Assembly (NCBI GenBank): GCA_021813025.1
Contig: JAKAME010000055.1
Coordinates: 1-8,410 of the forward strand
Source: Microcaldota archaeon
GTDB lineage: Archaea; Micrarchaeota; Micrarchaeia; Anstonellales; Anstonellaceae
Length of the DNA stretch: 8,410 bases
Direction of reading: 5' to 3'
The notes beneath the pieces were generated by a model. The model was given only the letters and a program-made list of their open reading frames with translations, was not told where the DNA came from and did no database searches. Positions 4,784-8,410 of the stretch are shown piece after piece (the stretch's first letter is position 1; each line of letters begins with the position of its first letter). The translations under genes and the position numbers were made by a program.

Positions 4784-6247
4784 ATGCCTCGCCAGAAAAC
4801 TGACAAAAACAAGAAAACCGCCCACAAGCCCGATTGGGTGGCCGGGCCAGCGAGAGTGGAAGTGACAGCTTCCGCGCCATTGGACGAGCCGGCCAAAGAG
4901 GCGGGCGCGCATTCCTCTGGAGCTTCGGCAGCCGCGCATCAGCCTGCCGCGCATGCTTCATGGGGCTCGGTATCGGCGCAGCATGCTTCCGCGCCCGGCG
5001 CAAACGCCGCGAGCAGAGGCCTCGCGGGCGGGCGAACCCGCATCCTGATTATAGCGATAGTGCTGGTGGCCGTGCTGGCGGTTGTGCTGTGGCAGGCAGG
5101 CATGGCTGGCGGGGCGGCCGGCGCGCAGAACAATGCTGCCAACAACACTTCGGCAGCCAGCGCGCTGGGCACGCCGCAGGCGAGGCAGCTGATGCAGCTC
5201 TTGGGCCTGACTTCCAAAATCCCGGCAGCATACAGCGCCCAGATGGTTGAGCGGAATGGCGCGAACTTGGCGCAAATCGGCGTCATGTCGAACGGAAGCG
5301 CGCGCCTTGTCAGCGTGCTCACGCCGCTCTACAACCGCACATACGTGTTTTTGGAGGGCAACCGCACCATCCTCTGCGAGCGGCCGGTCGGGGAGAGCCA
5401 GCACTGTGCGCTGATGAACGCCAGTTTGGACAGGCAGGGAGTGCAGGATTTGCAGCAGTTCTTCCTGCCCCGGCCGGACGCTGCGGCGCAGATTGCGGAC
5501 GGCTACCGCTCGATGATGGGCAAGGGCGGCTTCAACTTCAGCGGCCCGGCCGCCAGCGCGCTGGTGGCAGGCCGGGAATGCAGGAGCTTCCCCTACCAGC
5601 TCGGCACGGCGCAAATCGAAGTCTGCCTTGATGGGCAGTACGGGGTGGCGCTGAGGCAGAACATGAGCTATGACCAGCCGCGCCAGGACGCGAGCGGCAA
5701 AATAATCTACGTGCGCACCAATTACAGCATAGTTTTCACCAGCCTTGACTTCAAGGAGCCGGCCATTCCGGCCGGCATGGACCTTGAGAGGGAGGAGGTG
5801 GTCGGCGCGCTGGCATCGAACGGTGACGAGGAGCTTGATGCCCTGGCGGCCTGCAGGCTTGGCCAGACCACGGCGGACGTCAACCGCTGCCTCAAGGAGA
5901 ACGCCATCAGCTACAACCAGATAAGATTCTGCGAGCTGTCCGCCAACGAGAGCGCGCTCGGGGACTGCGTCATCAAGGTGGCGACGCAGACGGGGAACCT
6001 CCGCCCGGAGCTGTGCGCAAAGGCCGGCGCGATGGAATCCGAATGCTATGCCAACGTGGCCTACCTCAAGAAGGATTCCAGCTACTGCCAGCTCGTGTTG
6101 GATGCCGCGCTGAGGGCGCAATGCCTGAACATGACGGCGGCTGCGGCAGCGCCTGCCGGGAACGCGAGCGGCACTAGCGCGAACACGACCTCTGGCGGGG
6201 CGGCGGCCATCAACACCAGCAAAGTGGTGGGCGCCAGCCAGAAGTGA
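4784..6247 (+). CDS. Single-pass membrane protein with glycosylation-rich ectodomain and Cys repeats
   Basis: I do not recognise a named function for this 487-residue protein. Residues 1-85 are low-complexity (Lys-rich start, then Ala/Ser/His) and probably cytoplasmic. A transmembrane helix covers about 87-104 (ILIIAIVLVAVLAVVLW). The rest is predicted extracellular. The ectodomain has 14 N-x-S/T sequons (N120, N121, N170, N184, N193, N212, N251, N293, N313, N388, N449, N460, N467, N477); the cytoplasmic part has none. There are 12 cysteines, all in the ectodomain. The last eight (357, 369, 383, 395, 411, 421, 435, 447) recur with a period of about 26 residues, suggesting four disulfide-stapled helical hairpins. 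Similar Cys-repeat regions occur, from memory, in surface proteins of DPANN archaea. The tail (452-487) is Ala/Ser/Thr-rich. The gene follows ychF by 24 bp and uses its own Shine-Dalgarno site. A surface or envelope role is inferred. Confidence 0.85.
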   Translation: MPRQKTDKNKKTAHKPDWVAGPARVEVTASAPLDEPAKEAGAHSSGASAAAHQPAAHASWGSVSAQHASAPGANAASRGLAGGRTRILIIAIVLVAVLAVVLWQAGMAGGAAGAQNNAANNTSAASALGTPQARQLMQLLGLTSKIPAAYSAQMVERNGANLAQIGVMSNGSARLVSVLTPLYNRTYVFLEGNRTILCERPVGESQHCALMNASLDRQGVQDLQQFFLPRPDAAAQIADGYRSMMGKGGFNFSGPAASALVAGRECRSFPYQLGTAQIEVCLDGQYGVALRQNMSYDQPRQDASGKIIYVRTNYSIVFTSLDFKEPAIPAGMDLEREEVVGALASNGDEELDALAACRLGQTTADVNRCLKENAISYNQIRFCELSANESALGDCVIKVATQTGNLRPELCAKAGAMESECYANVAYLKKDSSYCQLVLDAALRAQCLNMTAAAAAPAGNASGTSANTTSGGAAAINTSKVVGASQK

Positions 6248-6255
6248 GCGGGCGG

Positions 6256-6272
6256 CGGCCTGCACAAGGCCG
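6256..6272 (+). terminator. Possible hairpin terminator after the membrane protein gene
   Basis: CGGCC and GGCCG form a 5-bp stem around TGCACAA, starting 8 bp after the stop codon. A T-rich stretch follows at 6284-6298. That stretch also contains the TATA box of the next gene, so its role in termination is uncertain. Confidence 0.35.
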
Positions 6273-6283
6273 GCGGCACCCCA

Positions 6284-6298
6284 TTTTTATATTTTTAT
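6284..6298 (+). promoter_or_regulatory. T-rich TATA promoter of the 129-residue protein
   Basis: The stretch TTTTTATATTTTTAT contains two overlapping TATA-like registers centred near 6289 and 6295, about 33 and 27 bp before the ATG at 6322. The second predicts a leaderless mRNA, the first a leader of about 6 nt. Confidence 0.6.
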
Positions 6299-6301
6299 GC
6301 A

Positions 6302-6320
6302 CAATCAATACTGTTGATTG
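6302..6320. repeat. Perfect 7-bp inverted repeat, candidate operator
   Basis: CAATCAA (6302-6308) and TTGATTG (6314-6320) are perfect inverted copies separated by TACTG. The element lies between the TATA box and the start codon, over the predicted transcription start. That position would suit a repressor-binding site. It is AT-rich within otherwise GC-rich sequence. Confidence 0.55.
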
Positions 6321-6321
6321 C

Positions 6322-6711
6322 ATGGCTGATGACGGGACAGTTGAGAGCATAGCGAGAATTCTTGGATGCTGCGCGGACGAGGTCGTGCGCGCATACAGGC
6401 GGATTCTGAAGGTCGCGCAAAGCGAGAAGGACGAGGCGCTTAGCAGGGTGCTGGAAAGGGGGGCGCCGGTTTTGGAAGTTCATGACTGCCCTGACAGCGA
6501 CAACGGGGTCGCGTGCAGGGTGGCGCTCAACCAGTCGGCGGGCGCGGTTTTCTACCGCTCCAAAATTACAGTAACCGACCGCGACGGCGGGCGCAGCGAG
6601 CAGTACCGCATATGTGTGCGCAGGCTTTCGAACGAGGCGGCGCGCAGCCATTTCCAGCAGATAAGGGACCCGCGCAGGGGCGGGGAAGGAATGTTTGTAA
6701 AGATGTGGTGA
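6322..6711 (+). CDS. Hypothetical protein, 129 residues
   Basis: I recognise no family. The protein is soluble, with no signal peptide or membrane helix. Residues 6-33 (VESIARILGCCADEVVRAYR and on) look helical and could be a small helix-turn-helix-like unit. Residues 48-102 alternate hydrophobic and polar residues in a likely beta-sheet region (APVLEVHDCPDSD; GAVFYRSKITVTD; QYRICVRRL). The end is basic (RDPRRGG) and closes with MFVKMW. It has five cysteines, with C16 and C17 adjacent. I chose the ATG at 6322 over the upstream in-frame GTG at 6244, which would overlap the previous gene and place the TATA box and inverted repeat inside the coding region. It is separated from its neighbours and appears to be a single-gene unit. 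A transcriptional autoregulator would fit the inverted repeat at its start, but this is inference. Confidence 0.72.
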   Translation: MADDGTVESIARILGCCADEVVRAYRRILKVAQSEKDEALSRVLERGAPVLEVHDCPDSDNGVACRVALNQSAGAVFYRSKITVTDRDGGRSEQYRICVRRLSNEAARSHFQQIRDPRRGGEGMFVKMW

Positions 6712-6758
6712 ATTGAAGCCTAGTTTGCCGCCCGCGCACCCGAGTCCCGCCCCACCCA

Positions 6759-6770
6759 CTCTATTTTAAT
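6759..6770 (+). promoter_or_regulatory. Likely TATA box of tRNA-Lys
   Basis: CTCTATTTTAAT is the only AT-rich site in the 92-bp gap after the 129-residue gene. Transcription would begin near 6792, giving a short 5' leader of about 12 nt that RNase P would remove. Confidence 0.5.
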
Positions 6771-6803
6771 TCATTGACGCCCCTAACTGCTTTCGCCGTT
6801 TTT

Positions 6804-6898
6804 GGGCCCGTAGCTCAGCTTGGTAGAGCGTTTGGCTCTTAGGCCATTTGTTTGGCAGAGCAACCAAAACGTCGTGGGTTCGAATCCCACCGGGCCCG
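6804..6898 (+). tRNA. tRNA-Lys(CUU) with 21-nt intron
   Basis: The acceptor stem is GGGCCCG (6804-6810) with CGGGCCC (6891-6897) and discriminator G6898. The D stem is GCTC/GAGC, the anticodon stem TTTGG (6831-6835) with CCAAA (6864-6868), and the T stem GTGGG/CCCAC around TTCGAAT. The mature anticodon loop is CTCTTAA with anticodon CTT (6838-6840), hence lysine. An intron at 6842-6862 follows position 37. No CCA is encoded. Base C56 of the T loop (6881) is the target nucleotide of the methylase encoded just downstream. Confidence 0.95.
6842..6862 (+). other. tRNA-Lys intron with canonical bulge-helix-bulge
   Basis: The 21-nt intron sits at the canonical 37/38 site. The precursor folds with outer helix TTTGG/CCAAA, central 4-bp helix CTCT (6836-6839) with AGAG (6857-6860), 3-nt bulges TAG (6840-6842) and CAA (6861-6863), and inner helix GCCA (6843-6846) with TGGC (6853-6856). 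Archaeal splicing endonuclease cuts after the second base of each bulge, which gives exactly these borders. Confidence 0.92.
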
Positions 6899-6934
6899 AA
6901 AAAACTTCTTGAAAAATGGCGCGAAGCGATTCGT

Positions 6935-7480
6935 ATGGCTGTCTGGGTTCTGCGTTACGGGCATAGGCGCATGCGCGACGCGCGCGCCAGCACGCACGTG
7001 GCCCTCACGGCAAGGGCGCTGGGCGCGGGGGGCATAATCTTCGAGGGCGACGAGGACGAGGGGCTGATGGGGCGGCTGCGCAAAATAGCGGATGAGTGGG
7101 GCGGAAAGTTCGAAGTGAGGCACACAAAGGACTGGCAGGCCGAAGTGGAGCGGTTCAAGAAGCGGGGCGGATGCTTCGTGCACCTCACAATGTACGGCCT
7201 GCCGCTGCAGGAAAACATCGGCCCCATAAGGGCGGCAAAGAAGGATTGTTTGGTGCTGGTCGGCTCGCAGAAGGTGCCTGCCGAAGCTTACCATCTCGCA
7301 GACTTCAATATTGCCGTCGGCAGCCAGCCGCATTCTGAAATAGCCGCGCTGGCCGTGTTTCTGGACAGGTATTTTGAGGGGCGCGAGCTTGAGCGCGCGT
7401 TCGAGGGGGCGCGCAGGAAAATCAGGCCGATGAAGATTGGAAAAGATGTGTTTTTGTGTTCTGATGAGGGGCAGGTATAA
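6935..7480 (+). CDS. trm56: tRNA (cytidine(56)-2'-O)-methyltransferase aTrm56
   Basis: This 181-residue SPOUT-class enzyme methylates the 2'-OH of C56 in the T loop of archaeal tRNAs using S-adenosylmethionine. The start reads VWVLRYGHRRMRDARASTHV followed by ALTARALGA, the signature of the family. The knotted SAM-binding region is formed by HLTMYGLP (83-90), VLVGSQKVP (107-115) and NIAVGSQPHSEIAALAVFLD (125-144). The C-terminus GRELERAFEGARRKIRP continues to MKIGKDV, as usual. Length is normal for the family. I chose the ATG at 6935; the open frame extends upstream into tRNA-Lys (to 6848), but those residues match nothing in the family. The gene begins 36 nt after tRNA-Lys with no clear Shine-Dalgarno or TATA box, so co-transcription with the tRNA is possible. 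The TATA box of tfe overlaps its stop codon. Confidence 0.93.
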   Translation: MAVWVLRYGHRRMRDARASTHVALTARALGAGGIIFEGDEDEGLMGRLRKIADEWGGKFEVRHTKDWQAEVERFKKRGGCFVHLTMYGLPLQENIGPIRAAKKDCLVLVGSQKVPAEAYHLADFNIAVGSQPHSEIAALAVFLDRYFEGRELERAFEGARRKIRPMKIGKDVFLCSDEGQV

Positions 7481-7483
7481 ATA
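7476..7483 (+). promoter_or_regulatory. TATA box of tfe, overlapping the trm56 stop codon
   Basis: TATAAATA is a near-consensus archaeal TATA box. Its centre is about 27 bp before the ATG at 7507, predicting a leaderless mRNA. The TAA within it (7478-7480) is the trm56 stop codon. Confidence 0.75.
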
Positions 7484-7506
7484 CGCTGAGGTGTGGAAAT
7501 TAATGT

Positions 7507-8217
7507 ATGGCGACGGGAGGCAAACGCAGGGGCAAGGCGGCGGCGCGGCCGGCACGCCATAAGATGAACGCCTCCAAATCGCCTTCAAAACGCGCGCATC
7601 TGTCTCGTTCTCGCAAAGCGCGGCCGCGGCATGCGGGCGGCTTGCGCCCGAAATTCCATTCAAGAGCTGCAAGGCCGAAATTGCGCCCCAAAATGCCCCA
7701 TCCAAAAGCTGCGACCAAGCACGCGGCCCCGTCACATGGCGGGATGAACCACATCTGGCGCAGCAAGCTTTTGGTGGACGCGGACGTGCGCCGCTGGCTC
7801 ATCCGCTCGGTGGGCGAGAACGCGATTCATATAATACAGGAATTCGGAACGCCGATGAGCGACGAGCAGATTGCCCAGAAGACCGGCGTGCGCGCATCCG
7901 ACGTGCGCGTGGTGCTCAACCGGCTCCATTCGCACGGGCTGGCCGTCTACATGCGCAACCGCGACAAGAACAGCGGCTGGTATTCCTATGTTTGGAGGCT
8001 GACTGACGAGCACATCGCTAGCTTGGTGGAGCAAATCAAGGCGGGCGAGGGCGAGAAGGCAGTGGTGGTTGAGGAGAGCGGGGACGGCGAGTTCTACCAA
8101 TGCGGCGCCTGCGGCGTGGGCAAACGATTTGGTTTTGAGCAGGCGTCTAATTTACAGTTCAAGTGCGACCAGTGCGGGCAGGATTTGAGCTTCATCGAGC
8201 CTTTGAAAAAGAATTAG
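7507..8217 (+). CDS. tfe: Transcription initiation factor TFE (alpha) with long basic N-terminal extension
   Basis: TFE helps RNA polymerase open promoter DNA together with TBP and TFB and is the archaeal counterpart of TFIIE-alpha. Residues about 80-170 form the winged-helix domain, including GWYSYVWRL (157-165), a family hallmark. Residues 196-226 form the zinc ribbon with C199, C202, C220 and C223, and FGFEQASNLQFKC between the pairs. The C-terminal part (80-236, 157 residues) is near the usual family length. Residues 1-79 are an unusual extension with 24 Lys/Arg, seven His and no acidic residue. An alternative start is Met80 (7744). I kept 7507 because a TATA box is spaced for a leaderless mRNA there and the frame stays open throughout. 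Confidence 0.92.
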   Translation: MATGGKRRGKAAARPARHKMNASKSPSKRAHLSRSRKARPRHAGGLRPKFHSRAARPKLRPKMPHPKAATKHAAPSHGGMNHIWRSKLLVDADVRRWLIRSVGENAIHIIQEFGTPMSDEQIAQKTGVRASDVRVVLNRLHSHGLAVYMRNRDKNSGWYSYVWRLTDEHIASLVEQIKAGEGEKAVVVEESGDGEFYQCGACGVGKRFGFEQASNLQFKCDQCGQDLSFIEPLKKN

Positions 8218-8260
8218 ATGTTTTTGGGCTTGGGCGGCCCGGCGGCCGTCCTGCGTCTGC

Positions 8261-8268
8261 TATTTAAA
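8261..8268 (+). promoter_or_regulatory. TATA box of the initiator tRNA
   Basis: TATTTAAA is centred about 27 bp before the first base of the tRNA. This predicts a transcript starting at or within a base or two of A1. The rest of the 74-bp gap after tfe is GC-rich, with no gene. Confidence 0.65.
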
Positions 8269-8291
8269 GTTCGGGGTCCTGAATGTTTGTC

Positions 8292-8396
8292 AGTGGGATG
8301 GGGTAGCTTGGAGTGCCCGCTGGGCTCATAAGCGCCCGTGAAAAACACGGACGTGGAGAAACCCAGAGATCGGTGGTTCAAATCCACTTCCCACTA
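8292..8396 (+). tRNA. Initiator tRNA-Met(CAU) with 30-nt intron
   Basis: The acceptor stem is AGTGGGA (8292-8298) with TCCCACT (8389-8395) and discriminator A8396. The D stem is GGGT/GCCC, the anticodon stem CTGGG (8320-8324) with CCCAG (8362-8366), the variable region AGATC, and the T arm GGTGG-TTCAAAT-CCACT. The anticodon is CAT (8327-8329). Initiator identity is supported by the A1-U72 pair and the three consecutive G-C pairs (GGG/CCC) at the base of the anticodon stem, plus the TGGGGTAGC-type D arm. The D stem has one T-G pair and the T stem one G-T pair. No CCA is encoded. Confidence 0.92.
8331..8360 (+). other. Initiator tRNA intron with slightly relaxed bulge-helix-bulge
   Basis: The 30-nt intron is at the canonical 37/38 site. 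Outer helix CTGGG/CCCAG is followed by central helix CTCA (8325-8328) opposite GGAG (8355-8358), with three pairs plus an A-G mismatch. Bulges are TAA (8329-8331) and AAA (8359-8361). The intron forms a hairpin with CCGTG (8336-8340) and CACGG (8346-8350) around an AAAAA loop. Confidence 0.82.
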
Positions 8397-8410
8397 TTTC
8401 TTCTTTTCTT
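8397..8410 (+). terminator. T-rich terminator of the initiator tRNA
   Basis: A pyrimidine tract of T interrupted by single C residues begins directly after the discriminator base and runs to the window edge. It fits archaeal T-tract termination, with the trailer removed by RNase Z. Confidence 0.6.

Noticed and set aside
4958..6265. Long open frame (435 codons) on the minus strand opposite the 487-residue membrane protein
   Set aside because: Its composition (Arg, Ala, His, Val) is typical of antisense shadow. The plus-strand frame has a transmembrane helix, sequons and a cysteine period that make biological sense.
6244..6321. GTG start of the 129-residue protein, overlapping the previous stop codon
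   Set aside because: It would put the TATA box and the inverted repeat inside coding sequence, and no ribosome-binding site precedes it.
6848..6934. Extension of trm56 upstream to a TTG inside tRNA-Lys
   Set aside because: It would overlap the tRNA intron and 3' exon, and its residues do not resemble the Trm56 N-terminus, which begins just after the ATG at 6935.
8225..8250. GC-rich direct and inverted repeats (GGCGGCC-type) after tfe as a terminator
   Set aside because: Pairing is ambiguous and no T-tract follows. Such runs are common by chance in this GC-rich sequence.
8292..8396. Identity as elongator tRNA-Met or tRNA-Ile2 (CAU)
   Set aside because: The A1-U72 pair, the GGG/CCC anticodon stem pairs and the D-arm pattern match archaeal initiator tRNA.
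1..8410. CRISPR array, insertion sequence, attachment site or defence island
   Set aside because: No regularly spaced repeats, transposase or integrase motifs, or target-site duplications were seen. The genes are mostly core archaeal functions.

Overview
This is a GC-rich stretch of an archaeal chromosome. The evidence is a replication factor C large subunit, the general transcription factor TFE, the archaeal tRNA methylase aTrm56, an archaeal-type YchF GTPase with an NKxD motif, two tRNA genes with bulge-helix-bulge introns and no encoded CCA, and TATA boxes in front of nearly every transcription unit. The compact layout, a small two-repeat basic protein and a cysteine-repeat membrane protein suggest a DPANN-type lineage (Micrarchaeota or Diapherotrites-like). 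That placement is an inference, not something the sequence proves.

Layout. At the left edge is the start of a leftward RNase Z gene, divergent from a rightward M42 metallo-aminopeptidase (159-1208). Two leftward genes follow: a small secreted, C-terminally anchored Ser-rich protein (1238-1765) and a 71-residue protein built from two copies of one motif (1846-2061). A leftward RFC large subunit (2241-3503) is divergent from a rightward YchF/Obg GTPase (3557-4759). YchF probably forms an operon with a 487-residue single-pass membrane protein (4784-6247). Next come an orphan 129-residue protein (6322-6711), tRNA-Lys(CUU) with a 21-nt intron (6804-6898), aTrm56 (6935-7480), TFE (7507-8217), and an initiator tRNA-Met with a 30-nt intron (8292-8396).

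The set is mostly information processing: tRNA 3' maturation (RNase Z), tRNA methylation (Trm56), two intron-containing tRNAs, transcription initiation (TFE), clamp loading (RFC-L) and a ribosome-associated GTPase. Two exported proteins and one peptidase are mixed in.

The most consistent pattern is promoter geometry. Several start codons lie 25-27 bp from the centre of a TATA box, which predicts leaderless mRNAs (RNase Z, the Ser-rich protein, RFC-L, YchF, TFE and probably the 129-residue protein). The rfcL/ychF pair shares one near-palindromic TATA element placed 27 bp from both start codons. The initiator tRNA shows the same spacing. Clear Shine-Dalgarno sites appear at the two-repeat gene and at the operon-internal 487-residue gene. 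Other points of note are a strongly basic 79-residue N-terminal extension on TFE, an RFC-L with altered Walker B and sensor-1 residues, and a regular 26-residue cysteine period in the membrane protein. No CRISPR array, insertion sequence or obvious new defence system was seen.
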